Source of the DNA: Trissonchulus latispiculum
Lineage: Eukaryota > Nematoda > Enoplea > Enoplida > Ironidae
Length of the DNA: 64,000 nucleotides
NCBI GenBank assembly: GCA_030248195.1
Contig: JASAND010006327.1
Span: 1-64,000 of the forward strand
Direction of reading: 5' to 3'
The notes under the pieces were generated by a model. It was not told the origin of the DNA and ran no database searches. It saw only the letters and a program-made list of their open reading frames with translations. Within the stretch, counting starts at the first letter, position 1. The number at the start of each line of letters is the position of its first letter. Of the stretch, positions 1 through 11,340 are shown piece by piece. The translations under genes and the position numbers were made by a program.

Positions 1-1042
1 CCTCCCCCCGAAATTCAGCAATTTTTCACCGTGACCTACAGTCATAAATTTCAACACTTTTCAAAATAAAATTCATTTTTCCAGATTTTCACCGAAAGTG
101 ACTACACAATCTTTAATTCTTAATTATGTAGTAAACTTGAGAAATTTTCTGATTTTCACAAGAAACGGCTTAATTAAAGTTGACTTTTTTCAGGTTTTGA
201 CCAAAAATACCTACTGCTAGAGAAACTAACACTTTAATATCAAAGTTGATAATTTTCAACTTATTTTGAACTGAATTGCTTTTGAATCCCCAGAAGTTGA
301 GAATTTTTTATATTTTAGACATGAAAGCAATTTTTCTAAGCACGTTCTTGCTGTTTTATTTCAGATCAGCAAATAATATGAGCTAGCAATGCACGCGTGG
401 AATGGCTGTGGTTAACCCAAATGTCGCGAAGAATAACACCCGCGGAAGGTGTCTGGGGCGGAGCCCCCAGAAGTTGCAGAATTTTTCAATTCTAGAGTCT
501 CAGAATTAATTTAGAGCACTTTCTTTGTTAAGCTATGAGCTATAGGTTTAGTCATTTTCGGAATAAATTACAGGTTAATTTTTTATTAAGTGCCACATCT
601 GCAAGACAAAAGACAGAAACATTTATTTTAGGAAAATGAAATAATCAATATCAAGTTGTCATAGTAGTTAGCAATATGAGTAAGAACGCACAATCAGGAG
701 TATGGGAGCGCTTCGCCCTCCAGTAGAAAATTTTTAGAAATATTACGTTTTAAACCTATTTTTCCGGTAACTCTTGCACAAAATCGTCATCTACATTTGT
801 CACTCACTCTACGTCATCTGTATTTGGCTCAGAGCGAGCGAATTTTTTGAAAAAATTGTAAGGGTTGAAACCTATATATATCTATTTCTGACTACTGTTT
901 CAGCAAAAACCGGCGTAATATATTAAGCCGCGCTGCGCGCGAGCTTAAAAAATTTTTTCCACCGGCAAAATTTTCAGGGGGGCAGTTATAAAAGCTTGGG
1001 GGGGGGCGCCCGCCCGGGCGCCCCCCCTTATCTACGCCCATG
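1..1042. mobile_element. end of a repeat with GC-rich terminus, left copy
   Basis: The segment ends in a G/C block at about 1001-1027 followed by CTTATCTACGCCCATG, and stops abruptly inside the 153-bp tandem array. The same junction is seen in reverse at 63490. A small hairpin, CTGGGGCGGAGCCCCCAG, lies at about 454-471. The abrupt edge in a tandem array suggests an insertion. No coding region was seen and the other terminus is not identified, so the element class is unknown. Confidence 0.5.
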
Positions 1043-1760
1043 AGTACAGAAGACTATTGGAAATCGTGTTTTATGAGTTTCCTTCACCGACAGTAAAGTT
1101 TGCATGTGGTTGCGCTGCAGTAGAGTGCTGCTGAAGTACAGCACGGCCTATAACTAACTACATATAACTTGCAATCGCCTGAACTTCTGCAAGCAACAGC
1201 GGAATAGCATTAGAAATTGTGCCGTGTAAGTCTCCTTCTTTGGCATTGACGTTTGTGTCTGGTTGCGTTGCAGTAGAGTGCTGCTGAAGTGCAGCACGGC
1301 CTATCACTAGCAAGAGACAAAGAGCAATCGCCTGAAACTTTGTATACAAGTACGGAAGAGCATTGGAAATCGTGTTTTATGAGTTTCCTTCACCGACAGT
1401 AAAGTTTGCATGTGGTTGCGCTGCAGTAGAGTGCTGCTGAAGTACAGCACGGCCTATAACTAACTACAGATAACTTGCAATCGCCTGAAATGCTGCAGGC
1501 AACAGCGGAATAGCATTAGAAATTGTGCCGTGTAAGTCTCCTTCTTTGGCATTGACGTTTGCGTCTGGTTGCGTTGCAGTAGAGTGCTGCTGAAGTGCAG
1601 CACCGCCTATCACTAGCAAGAGACAAAGAGCAATCGCCTGAAACTTTGTATACAAGTACGGAAGAGCATTGCAAATCGTGTCTTATGAGTTTCCTTCGCT
1701 GACAGTAAAGTTTGCATTTGGTTGCGCTGCAGTAGAGTGCTATATGCTATATACAGTAAC
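1043..1760 (-). repeat. 153-bp tandem array, left copy
   Basis: The landmark GCAGTAGAGTGCT recurs at 1117, 1270, 1423, 1576 and 1729, exactly 153 bases apart each time. Two unit types alternate, giving a 306-bp higher-order period. The unit is 51 codons long, and on the minus strand one unit type stays open for 63 codons (1158-1349 and 1464-1655). These begin MYTKFQAIALCLLLVIG, which resembles a signal peptide. The other unit type carries stops. Coding function is doubtful. Confidence 0.85.
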
Positions 1761-1952
1761 TAAAACTATTGCAGCCATGGGTACTGGATGTTGGATTTCT
1801 GTCAAAATAGAGAAAAAGGAAGAAATTGGAACTTCTCAAGCTTCTTTGTTCTGTACTTTCGGTTGACGATTAATGATTGGCGGAATTTTTAAAGTTTCTT
1901 TCACACAGCTTTAACGTTTTTGCTTTTTACTGAGAACCTTAAAAATGAAATA
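1761..1952. other. intergenic stretch between array and foldback element
   Basis: Sequence between the 153-bp array and the next foldback element. It is matched at about 62000-62206 in the other arm, including a 65-codon open frame that is conserved between arms but resembles nothing recognised. Nothing supportable is seen. Confidence 0.4.
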
Positions 1953-2682
1953 GGACAAGAATAAAAATGCTCCGGTGGAGTCAACTTTAAAAATGCTCGA
2001 TGGAGCATGAAAAATGCAATTTCGGTGACATTAGGTTTTACGTGGACATAGGACTAGGTTTTAAAGCGTTAATATGGGAGGAGCAGGTTGTAAATGAAAG
2101 GAGGACTAGGTTAAAAGCAAGCGCACCAATATGAACCAGCTTCGCTGAACAACCCATATTCGCGGTCACTCATGCTCCACTCCACATGACATACGAGTAA
2201 GATCTTGCATTCTTCAACTTTCAAAGCAAGCGGGACGATTTTGAAATATTAAAGCTGATTTCAAATAAACAATGCGGTGTAAACAAACAAGGTGTTCAAG
2301 GTGTTTTTTCTGCAGTGTCAGCGCAGAATCTTGTATTAAGTTGATGCGAAAAGCAGTTGACATTATGTACGTGTATTATTAAGTTGTATAATAAAGGAGC
2401 ACGACCATATATACTTGCAGGCCGTGCTGACATATTGTATTTTTCGAAGAACTGCCAATATCAACAGCAAGCAGCAGCCGATAGAAACTCTGGACAGTTT
2501 TCGCGAATATGGGTTGTTCAGCGAAGCTGGTCCATATTAGTGCGCTTTTAACCTAGTCCTCCTGGCATTTACAACCTGCCCCTCCCATATTAACGTTTTA
2601 AAACCTAGTCCTCTGTCCATTTACAACCTAATGTCACCCATATTGCATTTTTCATGCTCCACCGGAGCATTTTTATTCTTGT
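1953..2682. mobile_element. foldback element with AAATGCTCC hairpin ends, left copy
   Basis: Both ends carry the same roughly 185-bp sequence inverted, beginning with an AT-rich segment and the palindrome ATGCTCCGGTGGAGCAT, followed by CAATATGGGTGACATTAGG. The inner edges of the inverted ends are near 2145 and 2504. The middle shows no open frame of note. The left copy is about 730 bp and the right copy about 590 bp. A related half-element lies at 10180-10430. Confidence 0.75.
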
Positions 2683-2683
2683 G

Positions 2684-2709
2684 TCGTGTTGAAGTATAAG
2701 GATGCTTAG
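2684..2709 (+). pseudogene. remnant of GH13/SLC3-like last exon
   Basis: These bases correspond to the last codons of the exon seen intact at 60275-60484 (VLKYKDA and the TAG stop). Immediately upstream the homology ends and the foldback element at 1953-2682 begins. Roughly 1.1 kb present in the other arm is missing here, so this copy has lost nearly the whole exon. Whether the foldback element caused the loss is an inference from the shared breakpoint. Confidence 0.55.
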
Positions 2710-3340
2710 CTTGGCTTACATAGCCTATCCGTAACTAGTTACTGACTTTTCAATTATTTAGATCACCAATAGAATGATCATTTTTAATGCTTGTTTTGTA
2801 GTTGAAATTGTGCGTATGTTGTCGCCTAAAATTTGCTCGAATAAAGATTGCAATGTGGATTATAAATGCAGTTGGTTATATAAAGATCTATTCGGAGGTT
2901 TACCATCGTTTATATGAAGTTGAGGCGTCGAATATATACGACATGTGTGGTTATATTCTTGGAAATGATTGCAACAGATGGCAAGGTTAAAATATTGTCC
3001 GCAGAATAACCTTGCATTGCATTTGCAATAACCTTTGCAGCTGAAGGCTTGCATTGCATCTTGCGGCATTGTAACTAAATGATTACTTAACGTTGATTGT
3101 TAGGCAGCTCTTTAGTTTTCGTAGGGAATTCTTCCATTCAGAAAAACTTCCTTTTCCTTTACGATTCTGCCCTTATTGTATTTAGTTCCTTTATTACACA
3201 TCGTGGTTATAGCGGATGGACTTCTGAAATAAGGAAATAACCGGATTTTTTTCCAATGTACATCAATTTTGCGAAACGTCATCAAACGTTTGTATTATAA
3301 TTGAATGAAAGGTTGCAGGAGGTATGGCTGGTTTCATTAG
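2710..3340. other. intergenic, with short Cys-rich open frame
   Basis: The stretch downstream of the truncated exon. It holds a 69-codon minus-strand frame (2860-3069) beginning MPQDAMQAFSCKGYCKCN and rich in Cys. The counterpart at 59910-60155 starts identically, leaves the frame through one extra A in a run of A bases, and re-enters it about 25 bases later. TGCAATGCAA-type words are repeated in this region, so the Cys-rich look may simply reflect low-complexity DNA. Confidence 0.25.
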
Positions 3341-3520
3341 AACCGGAACCGGCCGGTTCCACGCTTTTTATTATATTATATATTAATAATTATATTATTT
3401 ATATATTAATATATATTATATATTTATTATATTATTTCATTTATATTTTATTTATTATATAATAATATTAGTTATAATTATAATATATTTTTATATTATT
3501 AAATTTATTATCTTTTTCAA
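3341..3520. repeat. AT-rich self-complementary tract, left copy
   Basis: Starts at a GGTTCC/GGAACC palindromic block (ACCGGCCGGT) and continues as about 150 bases built almost only of TATTAT and ATATTA words, capable of extensive self-pairing. It is matched at 59452-59612 in the other arm. Confidence 0.7.
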
Positions 3521-3880
3521 ACTAGACTTTTCTAAGATTGAAACTTAAAATCTAGTTTGAGCTGAAACTGAACAAATTGGCATGACCCGAAACCGAAATA
3601 CGGAGGGTGAAACTGATAATAATTAAGAGCTTCAGACAAAAGTTAAATAAATCTACAGTTATTGGAATTGAAACTGAAACTACATAGAATAAATTCGGAG
3701 CCTAAACTGAAAACGGCACAGCTTCAGCTTCCACTGACGGTGAGAGTGGTGAGACTAACTTTCCGCTTGCTCTTCAGGTGATCGAGACACGTTTCAGCTT
3801 TTGAAGCTGAGGCTTGGTATTAAGAGAAATTTCAAATGTTAATTTGAATCAACAGTAGTGACCTTAACGCTTCTGCTTCA
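3521..3880. repeat. CTGAAAC word-rich segment, left copy
   Basis: CTGAAAC, GAAACTG and related words recur throughout (for example at 3563, 3610, 3670 and 3710), with a short inverted TTCAGCTT/AAGCTGAA pair near the end. It is matched at about 59120-59450. A second CTGAAAC-rich segment exists only in the right arm (60980-61350). No gene is seen. Confidence 0.5.
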
Positions 3881-4424
3881 ATTAGAACGAGCTTAAAAAA
3901 ATTAGGAAAGTTTTATTCTAGAAAAAGCCTTTATTCTCGAAGTTAGTAATTTGAGTTTTCATGCTTCTGATTTGTCAAATTTTGTTAACTTATTCTGTGT
4001 GCTACAAAATGCAGTTTTGTAAATGTCTAAATTAGTTTTAACGAATTTTTGAATTTTATTATTCTACAATTCCAATTCGTAGTGGAAGCACAGAGGGCAC
4101 TTTCGTTCAGACATGAACGATAAAGCGCTGAATAAAACCTTAAGCAAGTTTTGCTTATATACTTGAAGAATAATCTCTTAAAAGAAAAGGTTTGGGCCCA
4201 TTAGAATATCAATCAGGAGGTTAGATACCTTCAGGTATATATTTTCGAAAAATTGGTAAATAGAAGGTGATGCTATAAGGACGCAAGATGGAAAGTTCAT
4301 TATTTTAGAAAAAACTAAGAATTTTGACTGCCAGAGAAATCTTTGGAAAAGATAAATGAATTTTTCTATTTTTTTTTAATAGCCGTTTTTACCATTCAAT
4401 CGATTAGAGTAACTCTCACTTAGA
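3881..4424. other. intergenic, no feature recognised
   Basis: AT-rich sequence with no open frame, RNA gene or repeat that can be supported. It is conserved in the right arm (about 58613-59119), with a TAAGCAAGTTTTGCTTA hairpin near 4140. Confidence 0.4.
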
Positions 4425-5425
4425 ATTAGCACTGGGCAACAGCTAATCCTCAGTTAACAAACTGCCAGGTAACTGGTGATTAAATTTTCCCTCTTTTAAA
4501 AGGCGTTAACTTGCCGTTAGTTAACTTAGAAACAGTTAAGGTGGCTTGGTTAATCTGGCAACAAACTTAACGGCTATTTCAATCCACGTAAGAACAACAA
4601 AAGCGAATCAAATTTTACAACCCAGAGCGAAAATTTATTCATCTTACTACACTATCTCCAGTAGACATTCCAACATTGAGATTAAAGATTTTCCTTCATA
4701 GCGTTAAAGTTTGGCGTTTTAATAAAACAGGGATACAGTAGCCGTTTTGAAAGTCGAAAATAGTAGCTGTTGGCAAAAAGCGGCAAAAAATCGAACTCTG
4801 TATTTGGAAAAACGATATCTCTGACAGAAGTTTTTAACATAGCCGATACAAAAATGGACAAGAATAATCACTTGAATAAATTTGATAATTTAGATTTAAA
4901 TTAATTAAAGTTTTCCTGCCTGTTTTAGCGGTGTAAAAAAGGTGATGAAAAGTCAGCTAATAAAAAGTGTAAGATATGAAAAAAATTCGAAAAAAGCAGC
5001 GTCAAGAGGTGTTAAAAATATATCGAAATCTGATTAAAGAAATCTATAAAAAAAGTGTTAAAACTTGTAGAAATTTGACAAAAAGTACGAAATTTACTGG
5101 TTAATAAATATAAAAATGTTTCCTAGGATTTTACTTTTTTAAATTTCACAATTCGATCTGCCCCTCCACCAAACATTTTGTAAAACCAATGTCCTTCTCG
5201 CTGTTTCTCCCGGTAAGTCCACAATTCCAAATTCTTATCATTACTACAATGATGTTCAGATTAACCGTCATCAAGCTGAGGGATTAAAACAGAAGCTCCA
5301 AGTCATTAATTTATTACCTCTAAACTTAACAGTCAATTGACATTAACTACATAAACTCTGCAATAAGATTTCTGCCTTGGCAACCCAAAGTTAACTGGCC
5401 AACTAACTGCCAAATTCCCACTAAT
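4425..5425. mobile_element. foldback element with GTTAACTG words, left copy
   Basis: Both ends are crowded with GTTAAC, AACTGGCA and TGCCAGTTA words (4425-4570 and 5260-5425) around a middle of about 700 bp with no such words. The right-arm copy (57619-58612) shows the same ends more clearly. It abuts the next foldback element directly. Confidence 0.6.
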
Positions 5426-5427
5426 GA

Positions 5428-7408
5428 AGTCAAAGTTCACACTACAGTCCAACAAGTCTTTGATTTTTAAATCGTTCGATTTTGACGCTTAAAGTCCTTT
5501 GCAATCTTGACTTGATTTAGTTCACACTGTGTCGAGGAATTTTAGGTCATCCTGATTTCTTAATTTCTAGTAACTCAAAGTTAGAACATAGGATCTAGCA
5601 CTGATTTTGAATTTCAAAATCCAAATTAATGAATATAAAAATTCTGATTAAAATTAAGACTTTTCACAAATGGCAAAACATAATGGCACAAACTTTGAGT
5701 TCCCTTTTTCTTCCCTTAATTGCTTAATATTTAAAAATCCCAAACTTCATTTTGCAAACAAATGCATCTTTTATCACTTAGACGTTAGACTTTAGATTTA
5801 GCACTTAGAATTTAAACATTCTTCTTTTTAAATCTCTTCCAACTAAACAGCCAATCAGACTCCTGCTTGTAGCCAATAAAATCACAACGATGTTATACAT
5901 TAAAAGAATGAACTTACAGGAAGTTTCTATAGAACATTTTTCGTTTGTATTTGCTCTAAATAGGAGTAATACATAATTTTCTTACGTTTAACTAAGTAAA
6001 AGCCAGATTCTGCCCTACATTAAAATCTTTCTTTCCAAACTTCATAATCATATGACATGCTGCAGTAAATTGGTCAGACTTTTCCATGTTAAATTGCAGC
6101 AAATTCTCTGCTTCTCCTCAAAGTCAAATTAAACAGTTTTAAGTAAACTAATGCAAACTTAGAATTTTTTTGCTAGATTGTATAGTTTCAGTTTGTTGTT
6201 AGATGGGGATTTCTTGTTTAACTTTAAAAATACAAAATGATTCTTTCCTAAAAGCATTTGTGCAGTGTTAACAAGATATGAACCTATGAATAGATATGAG
6301 TATGTTGATTCTGGAAATTCTTCAATCATGGCTTGCAAGAGTAGCCAGTATCGAAAGAGCGATCAAGGGAAAACTAAAAATGCTACATCCTGGTGATAAG
6401 AAACAAGGGCTTTGGAATGTGAGTAGAGCGTTACAAATCCATGGTAATTGCTTATGAATTGCTAAAATTAGAATACTTCACATTTAATTTAAAAACAACA
6501 TATTGACCTTTTGGCGTTCCATTCTTCATTCCATTCGGAATCCGTAAAGCTTTGTTTCATCAATTAGGATGAACTTGTTCCGCATCAAAAGTTTTACGGA
6601 TTCATAAGTATGCTCATCTTCAATAAATTTAATGTCGCGGTCGACCGGAAACCTTCACCTTAAAACTTGGGCAAAAGATCATGCTGTTGAGTCCTAGCAG
6701 ACTTGCACCAGCTGCAGAACAAGGAGGTGTTTTGGAAAAGCTTTAATTTTATTGGATAGCACTACGAAGTTTTATTGGCTGCAAGCAAGAATATGATTAA
6801 CGATTTGATTGGGCGAGCTTTCAAAACAGTAATGCATAAATTCTAAGCGCTCAAGTCTAGAGGCTAACTTGATAAGTTGTTAAAAGATGCATTGTTTGCA
6901 AGATAATTTAAGTAGAATTTAAACATTAAGCAATTTGGCAAAATATGTGGCCTAAAGTTTAAGCCCCATTAATGTTTTGCCCTTTGTGAAAGTTCCTAAG
7001 TTTTAATTTATAATTTCTATATTCATTGGATTGGATTTAGAATTTAAAACCATATTCGTTTCTAAGTTCAAATTTTTAGTTGCTTGCATCAAGAAGTAAG
7101 GATAGGTAAAGAAAATTTCCCGGACAACGCAGGCGTCTTTAGTCTTTAGTCGTTAGTGTTCAGTCTTTTAAGAAGATGCTAGTGGTACAATATCCATTTT
7201 TGAGGTCAACTTAAGCTAAGGGGAAACCTTAAAGGACTTACGGCTAAAAGACTAGAAAAGTGCCGAATCAAGCAGATGCTTAAGTCTTAAGTCTTTAGAA
7301 GCTTAAGACTTACGACCCTTGACTTAAAGACTCGGTGTGAACCAATTGCCAAGTCTTAAGCTCTAAGACTTAGACTTGCGACTTAAGACTCCAGTGTGAA
7401 CCCGGCTT
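5428..7408. mobile_element. long foldback element with CTTAAGACT words, left copy
   Basis: Counterpart of 55755-57615. The ends carry GTTCACAC (5435) and GTGTGAACCCGGCT (7395-7408), with CTTAAGACT/AGTCTTAAG words inside. Long inverted inner arms include AACAGCCAATCAGACTC at about 5848, with its inverted partner degraded near 6780. It is much more diverged from the right-arm copy than the surrounding sequence. The HTH-like frame of the right copy is broken here near 6330-6470. Confidence 0.7.
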
Positions 7409-7576
7409 AACTTCAAAGGTTAACTATGTGAAAATTTGCAAATTAATTGTAAGCTATACTTCTTCGGTATCTGAGACGAAAGTCAATCAAAAGTCAAATA
7501 ACGAACCGTCTGTAGAAATATACCATCTTCAACTGACTGTATAATCAAGCAGCTGTATATTTCCTCGCCAAATTTT

Positions 7577-7578
7577 AT

Positions 7579-7655
<77 letters not shown>

Positions 7656-7656
7656 T
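7577..7656. repeat. (TA)n microsatellite, left copy
   Basis: About 80 bases of nearly pure TA dinucleotide with a few interruptions, flanked by sequence conserved in the other arm, where the run lies at 55512-55588. Length differs between arms. Confidence 0.95.
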
Positions 7657-8440
7657 GCCTACATAATATGGGTATAAAGGCGTCTGCACGGCCCCTCTGG
7701 AGACCGTGTTGACCTGGTGCCTAAGCATCAGAAGTCCGCGGTGGTAAAGCTAGTTACCATTATACAACCTCGAGTAGTACACAAGTACCACCATACTTTT
7801 GGTTCGAATTCGAACTTCGAATTTTTGCAATTCTGGAAACGAGTTAGTTACCGTGCTTTTTTTTTTCTCGGTGAATAACGCTTATTAAGTAAATGCATTT
7901 ACGGCTAAGTGGCTGGAACCACGTGGGCATTTGGTAAATCGGCACATATGAGTATGTTGGTAGACAGGATCACCATGCTATATACCTTTTTTGTCATTTT
8001 GGCACCTGGCCAATTTTGGCTCTGTTCCATGGTCCCAAAATCGGACTTTCGCTATTTTTCGCAAATTTTTGGTCACACTTTTCTGTGAACTGTGTAGAAG
8101 CTGGAGAGGTCTCGTATCTTTCGTTGAAATTACCAGTAGGTGTATAAGTAACGAGGGGATTTTAATTTTGCTCCCTAGCTTTCAGGAGATGGGCCCAAAC
8201 TCCATTTTTTGGCTTTTTTGGGCAAAAAACTTTAAGTCCCACTTTGCATCAAAATGACTCAGTCGCCAAACACGGCGTTTTTCGACCTCAAAGGGGGTCC
8301 CCATAAATATTAAACCAGTCGCTGAAAACGATGAGCGCCTACCGATAACGACAAGAAGTGACCACTGGCCAGCAAGTCAAGATCCCGTGGTTCCTATGCC
8401 CAGGAGTCAAAATTTGAAAAACTCGGTCTGGGACACGTTT
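7657..8440. other. flank of 144-bp satellite, left copy
   Basis: Non-repetitive sequence between the TA run and the satellite. It is conserved in the right arm at about 54722-55511, with many small changes. Open frames such as 7991-8257 are not preserved between arms. No gene can be supported. Confidence 0.45.
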
Positions 8441-8937
8441 TTTTGGCGGCGTTCTGGTCGGGGGCATATATAGTAAATCGACTACGCTCGTTTCCAATGG
8501 GCACCTCGCCGAAACCTACGGAAGTGACGACTGGTCACTACAGCCTACGGGGCCTATTGACCACTGGTCGAACGGCCTAAAACTGCGTTTTTCGGCGTTT
8601 TGGTCGGGGGCATATATAGTAAATCGACTACGCTCGTTTCAATGGGCATATCGCCGAAACTGACGGAAGTGACCACTGGTCACTACAGCCTACGGGGCCT
8701 ATTGACCACTGGTCAAACGGCCTACACCAAGTTTTTCGCGTTTCTTTGGTCGGGGGGCATATAAATCGACTACGCCTTTCGTTTCAATGGACATATCGCC
8801 GAAAACTGAAGGAAGTGACCACTGGTCACTACAGCCTATGGGGCCCGCTGACCACTGGTCAAACGGCCCAAAACTGCGTTTTTCGGCGGGGTTTTGGGGG
8901 GGGGGGGGGGGCTCCTTTTTGGTAGGGGGCATTTAAC

Positions 8938-8969
<32 letters not shown>

Positions 8970-10135
8970 GGGAAAAGGGGGGATGTAGCAACCGACTGCG
9001 CTCGTTTCAGGGGGCATATCGCTCGAAACTGACGAAAGTGACCACCGGTCACTACAGCCTATGGGGCCTATTGACGTTTTTTTTTTTTTAAAAAAGGGGG
9101 GGAAAGCACTGGTCAAACATACGCAGCCCAAAAGAAAAAAAAACTCCCAAAACTGGGCCCCCCTTCTGCGTTTTTCGGCGTTTTGGGGGAATTGGGGGTA
9201 GGGGGCATAATAAAGACAAAGTAAATCGACTACGTTCGTTTTAATGGACAGATTGCCGAAACCGGACGGAAGTGACCACTGGTCACTACGGCCTAGGTGT
9301 CCTATTGACCACTGGTCAAACGGGCCTAAAACTGCGTTTTTTCGCCGTTTTTGATCGGGGGCATATATAGAAATCGACTACGCTTGTTTGCCATGGGCAT
9401 ATCGCCGAAACCTGAGTGAGTGACCTACGGTCACTACGGTCTTTCGGGGCCTATTGACCACTGGTCAAACGCCCTTAAAACTGCGTTTTGCGGCGTTTTT
9501 TGGTAGGGGGCATTTATAGTAAATCGACTGCGCTCGTTTCAATGGGCATATCGCCGAAACCGACGAAAGTGACCACTGGTCACTAAGAACCTATGGGGCC
9601 TATTGACCACTGGTCAAACTGTAAACCCCAAAACTGGCAGTCTTTCGGCGTTTTGGTAGGGGGCATATATAGTAAATCGACTACGCTCGTTTCAATGGGC
9701 AGATTGCCGAAACCGACTGAAGTGACCACTGGTCACTACGGCCTCGTGTCCGTCCTATGACCAATTGTCAAACGGCCTAAAACTGCGTTTTTCGGCGTTT
9801 TTGATCGGGGGCATATATAGTAAAATCGACTACGCTCGTTTCAATGGGCATATTGCCGAAAGTGAGGGAAGTGACCTGTGGTCCACTACGGTCTTTGGGG
9901 CCTATTGACCAATGGTCAAACCCCCTTAAAACAGCGTTTTGCGGCGTTTTGGTTGGGGGCATATATAATGAAACTATACACGCTCAGTTTCAATGAGCAT
10001 ATTGCCGAAATCGAGGGAGTGACCAGTGATCACTACGGTCTATGGGGCCTATTGACTAGTGGTCAAACCCCTTAAAACAGCGTTTTTCGGCGTTTTGTTG
10101 GGGGCATATATTCTAAATCGACTACGCTCGTTTAG
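8441..10135. repeat. 144-bp satellite, degraded left copy
   Basis: Tandem units containing GACCACTGGTCACTA, ATTGACCACTGGTCAAAC, GCGTTTTTCGGCGTTTTGG and CATATATAGTAAATCGAC. Units vary in length and sequence here. Homopolymer runs interrupt the array (G run near 8897, A and G runs at 8938-8972, T run near 9077). The right-arm array (52790-54720) is far more regular. Short open frames in it are by-products of the repeat. Confidence 0.85.
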
Positions 10136-10440
10136 CATGAAACTATTCAAGCTCCTTGAATCCATTACCGCATACCTGGAAAGGGATCCTTTAAAAATGA
10201 CAGAAGGACAAGAAATCAAAATGCTCCTCTGGAGCATGAAAAAGTAATATGGGTGATGGTGAGGTTGCAAAATCAAGAGAGGACTAGTCTTTAAAATGCT
10301 TAATATGTAACGGGGCTGAGGTTAAAAAATTAAAGAGTACCTAGGGTTGGTGAGCGAATTCAATATGGGAACAGCTTCGGTCGCATCAACCCATATCTGC
10401 GGGATTTCACGTTTCGTCTTAGCTTAGAGCTTATCAATGT
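10136..10440. mobile_element. half of a GCTCC-hairpin foldback element, left copy
   Basis: Contains AAAATGCTCCTCTGGAGCAT at about 10219 followed by TAATATGGGTGATGGTGAGG, clearly related to the ends of the element at 1953-2682. Only one end is visible; the other side is the satellite. Counterpart at 52530-52740. Confidence 0.55.
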
Positions 10441-11340
10441 CAGTCAATAAAAAAATTTAAGCAGTTGAATACTCATCGAATATAGCTGTTTGCATGTAGG
10501 TACTGTTAGACTAGCTGCTAGGAATATACGTAAATTATCATCATTTTGTTGTGTTGAACTACCGCAGGGTCTACTACTAGGAGAGGTCTAAGGATATGAT
10601 GCTAAAGCTATTGGTCCAAGTCAGGGGAGGAAATAGAAGATCATGGGAGAGTCTAAATTATTCTTGAATATAAATTTTCCGTATGCGGATGCGTGGTATG
10701 TATCCCTGTATATGATGTTTACTAATCTCTTCAAAATCTGGCAACAATATAATGTATATCTATTGAATATCGAAAAGAAATATATGTTGTGAAATCCCAG
10801 TTAGCCCGGAGCCTAGCAGGCCCAGTCTCAAACAGCGATAGCGAGCCGCTTTCAGCCGCCTGGGCACGATACAACCTTAGAAATCCTTTATTAGATTAAA
10901 GCCTTGGCATGATTTTTTACAGACTGCTTGGCCCCATGTCAAGATAAATTTCACATTTTGCTGCGTTCTGATCAGCCATTTTTGATTTGAAGCTTTTTCC
11001 CGAATTCTCTTTTTTCCTAAGCGAAACTATTTTTCCTAATTTTCTTAAGGGTGATAAAAACGGTGAAGAAGCTAAATTCACACTTCTCCACTGACCAACA
11101 TCTTTGGATTTTGCATTATGCTTTTATGTTATTTATTCCATTCTATATATTATTACGACTTGTATGTTAAATGGTATGCTAATGTTATTTAATTAGGGTT
11201 TCGTTAATTTATGTTTCATTGCTTCAGTTAAAGTAGATCAGATATTTCTGTATGAGCTATGCGCAGTTCCTACTTCCTTCACATTGATGTTCCTTCTGCA
11301 TCTGAGGATTCTGTGCTTCTTATAAAGCTCAGTATCGCAG
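10441..11340. other. intergenic downstream of receptor, left copy
   Basis: No gene recognised. A GC-richer patch (10800-10870) stands out but matches no RNA gene that can be folded by eye. The sequence is conserved in the right arm at 51616-52530. Confidence 0.4.

Noticed and set aside
7483..7728. 81-codon open frame with an Ile-Tyr repeat
   Set aside because: It is the translation of the TA microsatellite and does not survive in the other arm.
8859..9131. 90-codon frame rich in Pro and Phe
   Set aside because: It comes from G, A and T homopolymer runs inside the degraded satellite.
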